NCBI RefSeq assembly: GCF_009725995.1
Contig: NZ_RCNS01000004.1
Span: 372,001-436,000, forward strand
Length of the DNA stretch: 64,000 nucleotides
Source of the DNA: Zobellia laminariae
Lineage (GTDB): Bacteria; Bacteroidota; Bacteroidia; Flavobacteriales; Flavobacteriaceae
Reading direction: 5' to 3'
The notes beneath the pieces were generated by a model. The model was not told the origin of the DNA, ran no database searches, and was given only the letters and a program-made list of their open reading frames with translations. Of this stretch, positions 18,370 to 28,351 are shown in pieces (the stretch's first letter is position 1; every line of letters begins with the position of its first letter). The position numbers and the translations under genes are program-made.

Positions 18370-19638
18370 CTACAAATCGTATTGTTTTATTTTTCGGTAT
18401 AGTGTGCGTTCTGAAATACCAAGTTCCGCAGCAGCGGCTTTTCTCTTTCCTCGGTTACGTTCTAATGATTTTTTTATGAGCTCAACTTCCTTTTCTTGTA
18501 AAGATAGGGTTTCTTCTTCTTGAATTTCTTCGGCAAAATGATACTTATCTTCTGTTGGGGGTTTTGGTGCAGGCATCTCTGCTCTAGGTTCTGGCAAGCG
18601 CAGAACTTCGTGAGAATCCCTGTAGTCATCTTCTACTTCTTCACCATTATCGCCGTAGATTTTTTTGATGAGGCCTTCGTTTTCTTCCTGAACCTTTTCG
18701 CCATCATTGTTTTTCATTAGCTCTAAGGTGAGTTTCTTTAGGTCATTAAGGTCGCTTTTCATATCAAAAAGAACCTTGTAGAGAATTTCTCTTTCATTAC
18801 TGAAATCGCTTTCAGCTTTCTTTTGTCCAACAACCGCAGGAAGGTTGGAATTATTAGAATTTGGTAGGTAACCATTAAGTGTTGCCCACGATATGCTTCT
18901 ACTTTCTTCAAGTACGGACACTTGTTCCGCAATGTTTCTTAACTGGCGGATGTTACCTGGCCAGCGGTATTTTAGTAAGAGGTCTACAGCATCATCATCT
19001 AAGCGAATGGTTGGCATTTTGTATTTCTGTCCAAAATCAGAGGCAAATTTTCTGAAGAGCAAATGAATATCGCCCTGTCTCTCGCGCAATGGTGGGATAC
19101 TTATTTCAACAGTGCTTAATCTATAGTAGAGGTCTTCTCTAAATTTTTCCTTTTTAATGGCTTCGAACATATTTACGTTCGTTGCCGCAACAATTCGCAC
19201 ATTGGTTTTTTGAACCTGTGAAGATCCTACTTTTAAAAATTCTCCATTTTCAAGTACCCTTAATAATCTAACTTGTGTGGTAAGGGGTAATTCGCCAACT
19301 TCATCTAGAAAAATAGTTCCGCCATCGGCTACTTCAAAATAACCGCTTCTGGTTTGTGTTGCTCCTGTAAAGGCTCCCTTTTCGTGACCAAAAAGTTCAC
19401 TGTCAATAGTTCCTTCTGGAATAGCACCACAGTTTACGGCAATGTATTTGGCGTGCTTTCTATGCGAAAGCGAATGAATTATTTTAGGGATAGCCTCTTT
19501 ACCAACTCCACTTTCACCTGTTACTAAAACAGAAATATCAGTAGGGGCTACCTGAATGGCTTTCTCTATAGCGCGATTGAGTTTTTGGTCGTTACCAATA
19601 ATCTCAAATCGTTGTTTTATGGCTTGTATATTTTCCAT
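18370..19638 (-). CDS. sigma-54-dependent transcriptional activator without a receiver domain
   Basis: An AAA+ enhancer-binding protein of 422 residues. It shows Walker A GESGVGKE, the sigma-54-contacting GAFTGA loop, Walker B in GGTIFLDEVGELP, and the arginine-finger region REDLYYRLSTVEISIPPLRER. A Fis-type helix-turn-helix (KAAAAELGISERTLYRKIKQYDL) closes the C-terminus. There is no N-terminal receiver or sensor domain. A long charged region of about 130 residues lies between the AAA+ and HTH domains, so control must come from partners or expression level. Its targets are unknown; the groES upstream element is a candidate. It lies 27 bases after miaB. Confidence 0.93.
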   Translation of the reverse strand: MENIQAIKQRFEIIGNDQKLNRAIEKAIQVAPTDISVLVTGESGVGKEAIPKIIHSLSHRKHAKYIAVNCGAIPEGTIDSELFGHEKGAFTGATQTRSGYFEVADGGTIFLDEVGELPLTTQVRLLRVLENGEFLKVGSSQVQKTNVRIVAATNVNMFEAIKKEKFREDLYYRLSTVEISIPPLRERQGDIHLLFRKFASDFGQKYKMPTIRLDDDAVDLLLKYRWPGNIRQLRNIAEQVSVLEESRSISWATLNGYLPNSNNSNLPAVVGQKKAESDFSNEREILYKVLFDMKSDLNDLKKLTLELMKNNDGEKVQEENEGLIKKIYGDNGEEVEDDYRDSHEVLRLPEPRAEMPAPKPPTEDKYHFAEEIQEEETLSLQEKEVELIKKSLERNRGKRKAAAAELGISERTLYRKIKQYDL

Positions 19639-19665
19639 GGCTTTGTGGTTCGGGGGTATTGGTAT

Positions 19666-21111
19666 TTAATTGTTTTCTGAATATCCTACGGCTTCTCCAA
19701 TTAAGGTAGCGGAAGTGCATTCATCCATTCGCACCATAACAAAATCACCAACTTTATAATTCTCTCTTGGGAACACGGCAACGGTGTTTTGTGAGTTGCG
19801 GCCCATGAAATGTTGATCAGATTTTTTTGAAGTACTCTCAATTAAAATCTCTTGAACTTTACCTAAGTGTCTTTGCGTGCGTTCTTGGCAATGTTGTCTT
19901 TGAAGAGCGATGACTTCTGAAAGCCTTCGTTTTTTTGTTTCTTCCGGAACATCATCTTCCATTTTACGTTCGGCCATAGTTCCCGGTCTTTCAGAATACG
20001 TGAACATATACCCAAAATCATATTTCACATACTCCATTAAAGACATGGTGTCTTTATGGTCTTGTTCTGTTTCTGTTGGGAAACCGATAATCATATCTTG
20101 TGAAATAGAACAGTCAGGAAGAATTCTACGGGCATTATCAATAAGTTCAAAATATTCTTCGCGGGTATGAAGCCTGTTCATCTCTTTTAAGATACGATTG
20201 CTTCCGCTTTGCACTGGAAGGTGAATGGCGTTACAAATATTTTTATGTTTGGCCATGGTGTGGATAACATCCAACGTCATGTCCTGTGGATTTGATGTTG
20301 AAAAACGAATACGCATTTTAGGGTAGGCTAAGGCTGTTCTTTCCAACAATTGTGAAAAGTTTACAGCTGTAGCCTTTTGCATATCTGTAGCTTTTTCAAA
20401 ATTTTTCTTCAATCCACCACCATACCATAAATAGCTATCTACGTTTTGGCCTAAAAGTGTAATCTCTTTGAAACCTCTTTGGGAAAGGTCCTTTATTTCG
20501 TCCAATATAGATTGTGGGTCACGACTACGTTCGCGGCCTCTGGTAAAAGGGACCACGCAGAACGTACACATGTTATCACAACCTCTGGTAATAGAAACAA
20601 ATGCGGTTACACCATTAGAGTGAAGCCTTACTGGAGAAACATCCCCATAGGTTTCGTCCTTAGAAAGAATAACATTTACGGCATTGCGGCCTTCATCTAT
20701 CTCTTGGATTAAATTGGGTAGATCTTTATAGGCATCTGGCCCTACGACCATGTCCACTATTTTTTCTTCTTCTAAAAATTGATGCTTTAAACGCTCTGCC
20801 ATACAGCCAAGTACACCAACCTTCATATGAGGACGGTCTCTTTTTATAGCATTGAATTTCTCTAAACGCTTACGAACCGTTAGTTCAGCTTTTTCCCGTA
20901 TAGAACAGGTGTTTACCAAAACTAGATCCGCTTCATTAAGATTTTGAGTTGTGTCAAAGCCTTCATTGGCTAGGATGGATGCAACGATTTCACTATCTGA
21001 AAAATTCATCTGGCAGCCATAGCTTTCAATGTAAAGCTTCTTGCCATTAGCATTTTTCTTCTTAAGAGCCAGGGCAGAACCCTGAAGCGATTCGTCTATA
21101 ATTTTCTCCAT
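19666..21111 (-). CDS. miaB: tRNA methylthiotransferase MiaB
   Basis: Radical-SAM enzyme that adds a methylthio group to i6A37 of tRNAs reading UNN codons. The N-terminal domain carries the three cysteines of the second cluster ([28 protein letters not shown]). The radical-SAM motif is [25 protein letters not shown] (C-x3-C-x2-C). A TRAM domain ends the 481-residue protein. It is first gene of the minus-strand block, with a good promoter candidate directly upstream. Confidence 0.96.
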   Translation of the reverse strand: MEKIIDESLQGSALALKKKNANGKKLYIESYGCQMNFSDSEIVASILANEGFDTTQNLNEADLVLVNTCSIREKAELTVRKRLEKFNAIKRDRPHMKVGVLGCMAERLKHQFLEEEKIVDMVVGPDAYKDLPNLIQEIDEGRNAVNVILSKDETYGDVSPVRLHSNGVTAFVSITRGCDNMCTFCVVPFTRGRERSRDPQSILDEIKDLSQRGFKEITLLGQNVDSYLWYGGGLKKNFEKATDMQKATAVNFSQLLERTALAYPKMRIRFSTSNPQDMTLDVIHTMAKHKNICNAIHLPVQSGSNRILKEMNRLHTREEYFELIDNARRILPDCSISQDMIIGFPTETEQDHKDTMSLMEYVKYDFGYMFTYSERPGTMAERKMEDDVPEETKKRRLSEVIALQRQHCQERTQRHLGKVQEILIESTSKKSDQHFMGRNSQNTVAVFPRENYKVGDFVMVRMDECTSATLIGEAVGYSENN

Positions 21112-21143
21112 ATCTATTGTAACCTTTCTAAACTAACGGGCAG

Positions 21144-21176
21144 CAAAGATAACGCTAAAATCAAACTGATGACAAA
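21144..21176 (-). promoter_or_regulatory. promoter of the miaB block (TTTG-N21-TATCTTTG)
   Basis: On the minus strand TTTG (21176-21173) is followed after 21 bases by TATCTTTG (21151-21144), matching the flavobacterial -33/-7 consensus in both boxes and in spacing. The -7 box ends 32 bases before the miaB start. It is the best-formed promoter I can see in the window. Confidence 0.55.
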
Positions 21177-21309
21177 TTGACAGGTGTAAAGTTTTTATAA
21201 AAATTCTAAAATTGGCTGTTTGAGTAGTTTAAGAAAAAACAAAACACCTTAATAAAAACAATATGTTTTGATTTTTAATCATCTTTGACATTTACCATAA
21301 TTAATTTGT

Positions 21310-22797
21310 TTGAGTTTGAAGATTACGATTGTTTATAAGAATCCCTACAATTGGTTGTTGCTTGCTTTTTTACTTTGTACACTATTAAGCTGTGAGCCAA
21401 AGCAAAAACAATCTGAAGGAGAAGTGTTAGCAAAAACGCTATGCGCTTCATGTCATATGTTTCCGGAACCATCTTTACTGCCCTCAAACATTTGGCTTTC
21501 TCAAACATTACCAGAAATGGGTTTGCGATTAGGGATGTCTAATCATGGTCCTGAATATTATGAAAAAGGTTCATCTGGAGATGTCTACCCAAGTAAGCCA
21601 TTATTATCTCAGAAAGAATGGGAAAAGTTGGTTATGTATTACAAAATAACAGCGCCCAAGGAAATTGAGCTTTATGAGCAGCCTATATTAAAAGACAATT
21701 CTATATTTAAAATTAAAACATTTTCTTATGATAGTATTCCTTCTTCAATAGTTACCATGCTAGATTATAATCCTAAAACAAGAAAATTGTATTTAGGTGA
21801 TGGTAGAAATTCTTCTTTAATACAAGTTACTGTTGATGGAGAAATAATTAAAAAAGAAAAGTTAGAAAGCCCACCCGTGAGGATTTCTTTTCTCAAAGAG
21901 GAACAATCTTTATTAACTATAGGGTCTTTGTATCCCTCGGACGAAGAGAGTGGGGTGTTGAAATTAGGAAACATATTTATTGATGGATTAAGGAGACCGG
22001 TAGATTTTTTGCAAAATGATGTAAATGGCGACGGTTTTGAAGATGTTGTGGTTTGTGAATTTGGAAATACAGTAGGTAGCTTGGCTTGGTATGAAAACAA
22101 GGGTGATTTATCATATGAGAGGCATGTTATACAAGAGCTTTCTGGTAGTATAAAAATTGAATTCGTAGATATTGATAATGATGGCAAGGAGGAGTTATTA
22201 GCCTTGTTTACGCAGGAAAGCGAATCTTTACTTGCTTTTTCTTTTGACGGGAATAAGGTTACTTCTAAAAAACTTCTACAGTTTCATCCAGCTTTTGGAG
22301 TGAATGATTTTGAAATTGTGGATATGAATAATGATGGAGATTTAGATATTGTCGTTAGTAATGGCGATAACGCAGATTATTCCGAGGTATTAAAGAATTA
22401 TCATGGAGTTCATGTTTATGTGAGTCAAAATGAAGGAGGGTTTTTGAAATCATACTTTTATCCTTACCACGGTGCAAGCAAAATAAGGGTGGCAGATTTT
22501 AATTTAGATGGTAAAAAAGATATTATTACGGTTTCTAATTTTGGAAATCTAAAAGATGAAAATTTTAAAAGTATTGTTTTGCTGATCAATGAGGGAGCAG
22601 ATAAGTATAAACCTTCTAGTGTGGCTAATACTCCAAAAATTGGTTGGCAAACTATAGATGTCGAGGATTATGATAAAGATGGAGATGTAGATGTTTTTGT
22701 TGGGGCTTTCGGAATAAAACTTGGTCCAAAAGAATCTATATCGTCGGATGAAAACAAAATATCATGGATGAGACTCAAAAATTTAACGAATGACTAA
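21310..22797 (+). CDS. cytochrome c / VCBS-repeat lipoprotein
   Basis: This exported protein (495 residues) has a lipobox ending in C28 and then a single heme-c site C45-A-S-C48-H49. A beta-propeller follows, made of VCBS/FG-GAP repeats marked by Asp-rich calcium loops: DVNGDGFEDVVV, DIDNDGKEELLA, DMNNDGDLDIVV, DFNLDGKKDIIT and DYDKDGDVDVFV. It probably sits on the outer membrane and may pass electrons or bind a partner. No ATG precedes the lipobox; an in-frame stop lies at 21298 and the first start candidates are TTG at 21310 and 21316. A non-ATG start is therefore likely. The substrate is unknown. Confidence 0.85.
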   Translation: MSLKITIVYKNPYNWLLLAFLLCTLLSCEPKQKQSEGEVLAKTLCASCHMFPEPSLLPSNIWLSQTLPEMGLRLGMSNHGPEYYEKGSSGDVYPSKPLLSQKEWEKLVMYYKITAPKEIELYEQPILKDNSIFKIKTFSYDSIPSSIVTMLDYNPKTRKLYLGDGRNSSLIQVTVDGEIIKKEKLESPPVRISFLKEEQSLLTIGSLYPSDEESGVLKLGNIFIDGLRRPVDFLQNDVNGDGFEDVVVCEFGNTVGSLAWYENKGDLSYERHVIQELSGSIKIEFVDIDNDGKEELLALFTQESESLLAFSFDGNKVTSKKLLQFHPAFGVNDFEIVDMNNDGDLDIVVSNGDNADYSEVLKNYHGVHVYVSQNEGGFLKSYFYPYHGASKIRVADFNLDGKKDIITVSNFGNLKDENFKSIVLLINEGADKYKPSSVANTPKIGWQTIDVEDYDKDGDVDVFVGAFGIKLGPKESISSDENKISWMRLKNLTND

Positions 22798-23025
22798 AAC
22801 ATTCTAACGAACTTAGAAATGAGCTGTAGTCTTGGGATTCTTATGCCATAATATTTGAAACAATTTCAACCGGCTTAATATTTAAAAGGGAGCAAAATTT
22901 GTTAGGCAGTTCAACGAATAAGTAAGTTTTTTCTATTTACATACGCAACGTATGTTAAGTTGGTGTATCTGATTTGTAGATAAGTCGGTAAGCGTATCGA
23001 CTGTTTTTTAAATAAAAGCCAAACT

Positions 23026-24318
23026 ATGAAAAAGAACCTTTGTTTAATATTGATTGCAGCTATAGTCACTTTTTCTTCCTGTAGTGATGATAAAGATGAT
23101 GTATCTGGAGAAGAATATCTTGTGGCAACACCGGTAACTACAGATTTAAAGAGATTTAAGGAAGAGGCCGTTGAGGTGACAGAACCTGTGCCTATTAATG
23201 AATCCGGGAAAATTTATGCATACCAGGACTATGTTTTTGTTAATGACGTCAACAGAGGTTTTCATGTCATAGACAATAACAATCCTGTAAATCCCGAGGC
23301 TGTTTCATTTATAAAGCTTGAAGGTAATCACGATATTTCCATAAAAAATGACCGCTTGTATGCAGATAGTTATGGTGATTTGGTCATCATGAATATTTCG
23401 GACATCAATAATATAACAATGGTACAAAGAATAGAAGACGCTATCTATCAGCAATTCTGGTGTACCGTTGGTTTTGATGTAGATTGGCCACAAGCAGATT
23501 TTTATGATTATGGAGACTTTGACGCTAGCAAAGAAGCTATTGTGGGTTGGGAAGTTAAATCGCAACTACTTTCGGAAGAAGAGCTTAAAACTAAATACGG
23601 GGTTAACGATACTAATGCTGATATAGCTCTTAATGATAGTGCTGCGGAATCAATATCCGGGGGTGATACTGGGCAAGGCGGGTCCTTGGCTAGATTCAAA
23701 ATTGTTGAAGATTATTTGTATGCAGTAGAATGGTCTAGTATTAGCGTTTTTGATATTTCGGATTTAGATAATCCAAAGACCCTTGAGGATGTTTATGTTA
23801 ACGGTGCCATTGAAACAATATATAATCAAGGTGATATCTTATTTGTAGGCGGAACACAAGGAATGTATATATATGATATCTCATCACCTGAAAAACCGGA
23901 ATATATTTCAGAGTTTGTACATGGTACGGCTTGCGACCCGGTGGTAGTAGATGGCGATTATGCTTTTGTGACTCTAAGAGGCGAAAATTCTTGCGGAGGT
24001 ACTGAAAGCGGACTTTATATAGTAGATGTTTCTAACTTGGTAAACCCTGAACTGGAGAAGTTTTATCCATTAAAAGGTCCTTATGGCATAGGTTTTAAAG
24101 ATAATTTACTTTTTGTTTGCGATGGAGATGATGGTTTAAAGGTGTACGATAAGACAGACGTAAACGACTTGAAGTTGGTAAGTCATTTTAAAGATATAAT
24201 TACTTATGATGTTATACCCCTTGATGATTCTCTCCTTATGATAGGGGATAAAGAGCTTTATCAATATAAATATTTAAACAACGATATAAGCTTACTCAGC
24301 ACGTTCAGTTTAAAGTGA
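23026..24318 (+). CDS. LVIVD-repeat lipoprotein
   Basis: The lipoprotein signal MKKNLCLILIAAIVTFSSC is followed by an acidic linker and about 400 residues of beta-propeller-like repeats. Each repeat carries a variant of LYIVDVSNLVNPE (for example DLVIMNISDINN, ISVFDISDLDNPK, MYIYDISSPEKPE, LYIVDVSNLVNPE), the hallmark of the LVIVD family. The family is surface-associated in Bacteroidota and has no defined reaction. The preceding cytochrome/VCBS gene is 228 bases away, so the two may or may not be co-transcribed. A terminator follows. Confidence 0.85.
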   Translation: MKKNLCLILIAAIVTFSSCSDDKDDVSGEEYLVATPVTTDLKRFKEEAVEVTEPVPINESGKIYAYQDYVFVNDVNRGFHVIDNNNPVNPEAVSFIKLEGNHDISIKNDRLYADSYGDLVIMNISDINNITMVQRIEDAIYQQFWCTVGFDVDWPQADFYDYGDFDASKEAIVGWEVKSQLLSEEELKTKYGVNDTNADIALNDSAAESISGGDTGQGGSLARFKIVEDYLYAVEWSSISVFDISDLDNPKTLEDVYVNGAIETIYNQGDILFVGGTQGMYIYDISSPEKPEYISEFVHGTACDPVVVDGDYAFVTLRGENSCGGTESGLYIVDVSNLVNPELEKFYPLKGPYGIGFKDNLLFVCDGDDGLKVYDKTDVNDLKLVSHFKDIITYDVIPLDDSLLMIGDKELYQYKYLNNDISLLSTFSLK

Positions 24319-24336
24319 GTAACTGTCAAATGAATT

Positions 24337-24367
24337 AAAAACACCTCTATTTATTGGGGTGTTTTTT
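24337..24367 (+). terminator. terminator after the LVIVD lipoprotein
   Basis: AAAACACC and GGTGTTTT form a stem with a loop of about ten bases, followed by seven T. It lies 19 bases past the stop codon. Confidence 0.75.
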
Positions 24368-24411
24368 TATACCTATTATATAAGGTATGGCATCTAATTA
24401 AAAAATTCAAT

Positions 24412-24419
24412 TACTTTTG
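24412..24419 (+). promoter_or_regulatory. candidate -7 box (TACTTTTG) of topA
   Basis: TACTTTTG matches TAnnTTTG and lies 20 bases before the topA start, between the terminator and the gene. No convincing -33 element was found. Confidence 0.33.
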
Positions 24420-24439
24420 TTTTATCAAACAAACCATGA

Positions 24440-26959
24440 ATGGCTAAGAATTTAGTAATAGTAGAGTCCCCCGCAAAGGCAAAAACGATAGAAAAGTTTT
24501 TAGGAAAAGACTTTAAGGTAGAGTCCAGTTTTGGACATATCGCAGATTTGCCTTCCAAAGAACTGGGTGTAGATGTAGAGAATAATTTTGAACCAAAATA
24601 TATTGTCGATACGGACAAGAAGGCCCTTGTTAAAAAACTAGGAGACCTTGCAAAGAAAGCAGAGATTATATGGCTCGCGAGTGATGAGGATAGAGAGGGT
24701 GAAGCTATATCTTGGCATTTGGCGGAGACTTTAAAATTAGATAAAAGCAAGACCAAACGTATTGTTTTTAACTCCATTACCAAATCGGCTATTCAAAAAG
24801 CGATCGAAAATCCGCGTGAAATAAACTATAACTTAGTAAATGCCCAGCAAGCAAGACGGGTTTTAGACCGTTTGGTGGGTTACGAACTTTCTCCAGTATT
24901 ATGGAAAAAAATAAAACCAGGCCTTTCTGCAGGTAGGGTTCAATCTGTCGCCGTTCGTCTTATTGTTGAGCGTGAACGTGATATTGAAGGTTTTACGGCA
25001 GAAGCATCATTTAGAATATCTGCAGTTTTCAAAACCTTAGAAGGTAGTGTGTTTACAGCAAAGCTGAATAAAACATTCCCTTCGCAAAAAGAGGCTCAAG
25101 CCTTTTTGGATGAAAATATAGGAGCAGATTTTTCGGTTGGAAACTTAGATAAGAAACCAGCTAAAAAATCGCCTTCGGCACCTTTTACAACTTCAACTTT
25201 GCAACAGGAAGCTTCAAGAAAGCTCTATTTTTCAGTAGGTAGAACCATGCAAGTTGCGCAAAGATTATACGAAGCAGGTCTTATTACCTATATGAGAACT
25301 GATAGTGTTAACCTTTCTAGTGAGGCTATTGCCGCAACTAAAGATGCTATTATAGATAATTACGGTGAGAAATATAGTACTGTTCGCAAATTCAAAGGGA
25401 AATCTAAAGGAGCACAAGAAGCTCACGAGGCCATTAGACCTACGGAAATTACAAATCAGTCTCCATCGCTAGAACGTGATCAGTCCAAATTATATGAATT
25501 AATCTGGAAACGTACCATAGCATCTCAAATGAGTGATGCCCAATTGGAGCGTACGAACGTTAAGATTCAGGCAAGTACGCATTCAGAGCAGTTTACCGCT
25601 AACGGAGAGGTTATCAAATTTGATGGTTTTCTCAAGGTATATATGGAAGGGCTTGATGAAGAAGACACGGCGGAAGAACAAGAAGGTATGCTTCCGGCTA
25701 TGAAGGTAGGTGAAGCTTTACAGAATAATTACATAACGGCAACTGAACGTTTCTCAAGACCACCATACCGCTTTACAGAAGCATCATTGGTTAAGAAGCT
25801 TGAAGAATTGGGTATTGGTAGACCGTCTACATATGCGCCAACAATTTCTACTATTCAGAATAGAGGTTATGTAGAGAAAGGTACTATAGAAGGAACGGAA
25901 AGAGCTTATGTACAATTACTCTTGGAAGAAGGAGCAGTACAAGTAAAAAATCTTTCTGAAATGGTAGGTTCCGATAAAGGTAAGCTTGTGCCTACTGATA
26001 TAGGAATGATTGTAAACGACTTTTTGGTAAGTCACTTTGCTACTATTCTGGACTATAACTTCACGGCGAGAGTAGAAGCAAACTTTGATGAGATAGCCGA
26101 GGGAGAAGAGGATTGGCAAAAAGTGATGAAAGATTTTTATAAAGACTTTCATCCTAATGTACTAGATGTTCAAGAAAATGCCGATCGTGCTAGTGGAGAA
26201 CGTATTTTGGGTGAAGATCCTAAATCTGGCCGTCAGGTATCTGTGCGATTGGGTCGTTTTGGACCTATGGTTCAAATGGGAACTGTTGATGATGAAGAAA
26301 AACCAAAGTTTGCAAGTCTATTGCCCGAACAGTCATTGGCTAGTATTACCTATGATGAGGCTATGGAACTTTTTAAGCTTCCAAGAAAGCTAGGAGTTTA
26401 TGAAGGAGAAGAGATAGAGGCTAACGTGGGTAGGTTTGGACCTTATGTACGTTTTGGCAAGAAATTTGTATCATTAGAAAAAGGAGAAAGTGCCTTTGAT
26501 GTAGATTTTGATCGTGCCGTAGAGTTAATAAAGGAAAAGCAAAAGGCAGATGCACCTATATATACCTATGAAGATAAAGAGGTAACGAAAGGTACAGGTA
26601 GATTTGGACCGTTCATTAAATGGGATGGTATGTTCATTAACGTTAATAAGAAATATGATTTTGATAATCTATCGAATGATGACCTTATTGAGTTGATTGA
26701 GGCTAAAAAGCAGAAAGAGATTGATAAAGTTGTACAGAATTGGCCAGATGAAGGTATTCGTATAGAAAAAGCTAGATGGGGCCGTCACAATATCTTAAAG
26801 GGTAAGATTAAGGTAGAGATTGCTAAATCTGTAGATGCAACAAAAATATCTTTGGACGAAGCTAAAAAGCTCATTGAGCAAAAAACTCCAAAGAAAAAAG
26901 CTAAAGCTAAAGCAAAACCTAAGGCTAAGGCTAAAGCGAAACCAAAAGCAAAAAAGTAA
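24440..26959 (+). CDS. topA: DNA topoisomerase I
   Basis: Type IA topoisomerase that relaxes negative supercoils. The Toprim domain opens with VESPAKAKTIEKFL and has the acidic triad in LASDEDREGEAISWHL. The catalytic Tyr is Y284 in GLITYMRTDS. Several topoisomerase C-terminal repeats (GRFGPMVQMG, GRFGPYVRFGK, GRFGPFIKWDG) replace the zinc fingers of the E. coli enzyme. The protein ends in a tail of about 25 residues made almost only of Lys, Ala and Pro, likely DNA- or RNA-binding. At 839 residues the length is normal for Bacteroidota. I recall topA near gldK in related genomes. Confidence 0.97.
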   Translation: MAKNLVIVESPAKAKTIEKFLGKDFKVESSFGHIADLPSKELGVDVENNFEPKYIVDTDKKALVKKLGDLAKKAEIIWLASDEDREGEAISWHLAETLKLDKSKTKRIVFNSITKSAIQKAIENPREINYNLVNAQQARRVLDRLVGYELSPVLWKKIKPGLSAGRVQSVAVRLIVERERDIEGFTAEASFRISAVFKTLEGSVFTAKLNKTFPSQKEAQAFLDENIGADFSVGNLDKKPAKKSPSAPFTTSTLQQEASRKLYFSVGRTMQVAQRLYEAGLITYMRTDSVNLSSEAIAATKDAIIDNYGEKYSTVRKFKGKSKGAQEAHEAIRPTEITNQSPSLERDQSKLYELIWKRTIASQMSDAQLERTNVKIQASTHSEQFTANGEVIKFDGFLKVYMEGLDEEDTAEEQEGMLPAMKVGEALQNNYITATERFSRPPYRFTEASLVKKLEELGIGRPSTYAPTISTIQNRGYVEKGTIEGTERAYVQLLLEEGAVQVKNLSEMVGSDKGKLVPTDIGMIVNDFLVSHFATILDYNFTARVEANFDEIAEGEEDWQKVMKDFYKDFHPNVLDVQENADRASGERILGEDPKSGRQVSVRLGRFGPMVQMGTVDDEEKPKFASLLPEQSLASITYDEAMELFKLPRKLGVYEGEEIEANVGRFGPYVRFGKKFVSLEKGESAFDVDFDRAVELIKEKQKADAPIYTYEDKEVTKGTGRFGPFIKWDGMFINVNKKYDFDNLSNDDLIELIEAKKQKEIDKVVQNWPDEGIRIEKARWGRHNILKGKIKVEIAKSVDATKISLDEAKKLIEQKTPKKKAKAKAKPKAKAKAKPKAKK

Positions 26960-27015
26960 TAGGCCTAAGTAAGCTGGTTTTGGTTATATACTTATAGTAT
27001 TAAAATATAGAAAAT

Positions 27016-27038
27016 AGAGGCGCATTATATGCGTCTCT
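27016..27038 (+). other. strong hairpin between topA and the arginase-fold gene
   Basis: AGAGGCGCAT and ATGCGTCTCT pair over ten positions (one G-T) with a three-base loop. There is no T run after it on the plus strand, so it is at most a weak terminator for topA. It may instead protect or process the mRNA. Confidence 0.45.
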
Positions 27039-27070
27039 GTGATTTAAACATAAATAATCTTAAAAAATAA

Positions 27071-28228
27071 ATGGCATTTGATTTTTTAGTTCCAGTAGAA
27101 GACAAAGTAATGGCCCACTGCGAACTATTTGCCGCCCAATCTTTGGGCAAGCATACAAGGATACATAACAATAGAGATGGTCTGCCTGATCTAGAAAATG
27201 TTTCCATTGCTCTTTTAGGAGTAAGAGAGTCTAGAAACGCTTTTGAAAAGAAGACAGAGAAGCTAGATGTTTCCGCTATTCGTATTCAGCTTTATAAGCT
27301 ATTGTTGGGAAACTGGAATTCAAAATTGGCCGATATGGGCGATATTGAAGAAGGGGCGACTGTAGAGGATACCTATTTTGTAGTAAAGAATACACTCAAG
27401 GCCCTTCTTGAAAAAAAGATAATTCCCATAATAATAGGAGCAACTCAAGATATCACATATCCTGCCTACCGTTCTTTTGACGGTATTATAGATTTGGTAA
27501 ACCTGGTTGCGGTAGATAGTAGATTCGACTTTGGCATGGATGATGAGCTTATCTCATCACATTCATACATGAGTAAGATTATTACAGACAAGCCTAATAA
27601 CCTGTTCAATTTTTCTAATATAGGATATCAAAGCTATTTTAATGCGCAAGAAGAAATAGACCTAATGGAGCGTCTCTTTTTTGACGCCTACCGTTTGGGA
27701 GAGCTCGGTTCAGATATATCTTTGGCCGAACCTGTGTTGCGTAATGCACATATGATAAGTATGGATGCCCGTGCGGTTAGAGCTAGTGAAATTGGATTAT
27801 CTAATGATTTTTCGCCCAATGGATTTACCGGAAGAGAGATATGTGCCATAGCAAGATATTCGGGAATTAGTGATAAAGTGAGTATTTTTGGCATCTATGA
27901 AATGGAAAATACGAATCAATCGTGTCAGCTGATGGCCCAGATAATATGGTATTTCATCGAAGGTTACAATTTTAGAAGAAACGAATCGCCTTTTGAGAGT
28001 AGTGAAAACTTTACAAAGTATATTGTACCCACAGATACCGAAGAGCTTACCTTTCACAAGAGTCACCTAACAAATAGGTGGTGGGTAGAGGTACCTTCTA
28101 TACTAACGCCGCATACTAAATCAAATTCATCGGCGTTATTACCATGCACTAAAAAGGACTATTTGGAAGCGTGCGACCAAAACATTCCTGAACGGTGGTT
28201 CAAGGCCTATAAAAAAGGTTTTAATTGA
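27071..28228 (+). CDS. arginase/formiminoglutamase-fold protein lacking metal ligands
   Basis: A 385-residue cytoplasmic protein of the ureohydrolase fold, usually annotated as formimidoylglutamase or arginase family. In active members the binuclear Mn site uses the His of GG-x-H, the D-A-H-x-D motif and the S-x-D-x-D motif. Here these positions read GATQD (123-127), DSRFD (149-153) and SMDARAVRA (230-238). Both His and at least one Asp are therefore missing, while the Glu-containing IYEMEN is kept. Metal-dependent hydrolysis is unlikely. It lies 123 bases upstream of gldK in the same direction; a structural or regulatory link to the gliding genes is inferred. Confidence 0.8.
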   Translation: MAFDFLVPVEDKVMAHCELFAAQSLGKHTRIHNNRDGLPDLENVSIALLGVRESRNAFEKKTEKLDVSAIRIQLYKLLLGNWNSKLADMGDIEEGATVEDTYFVVKNTLKALLEKKIIPIIIGATQDITYPAYRSFDGIIDLVNLVAVDSRFDFGMDDELISSHSYMSKIITDKPNNLFNFSNIGYQSYFNAQEEIDLMERLFFDAYRLGELGSDISLAEPVLRNAHMISMDARAVRASEIGLSNDFSPNGFTGREICAIARYSGISDKVSIFGIYEMENTNQSCQLMAQIIWYFIEGYNFRRNESPFESSENFTKYIVPTDTEELTFHKSHLTNRWWVEVPSILTPHTKSNSSALLPCTKKDYLEACDQNIPERWFKAYKKGFN

Positions 28229-28351
28229 TTAAAAAAAATATATAGTATAATTGCTATTGATACAATAATTTGATGAAATCACAGTTTTAGAGTGTAGAAT
28301 TAAATCATAGTATTTGCAGTTTATAACCAGAATCGAAATTTAACCTAAAGT

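Noticed and set aside
26881..26956. Short tandem-like repeats (AAAGCTAAAGC type) at the end of topA
   Set aside because: They encode the Lys/Ala/Pro tail of topoisomerase I in frame; this is low-complexity coding sequence and no separate repeat element.
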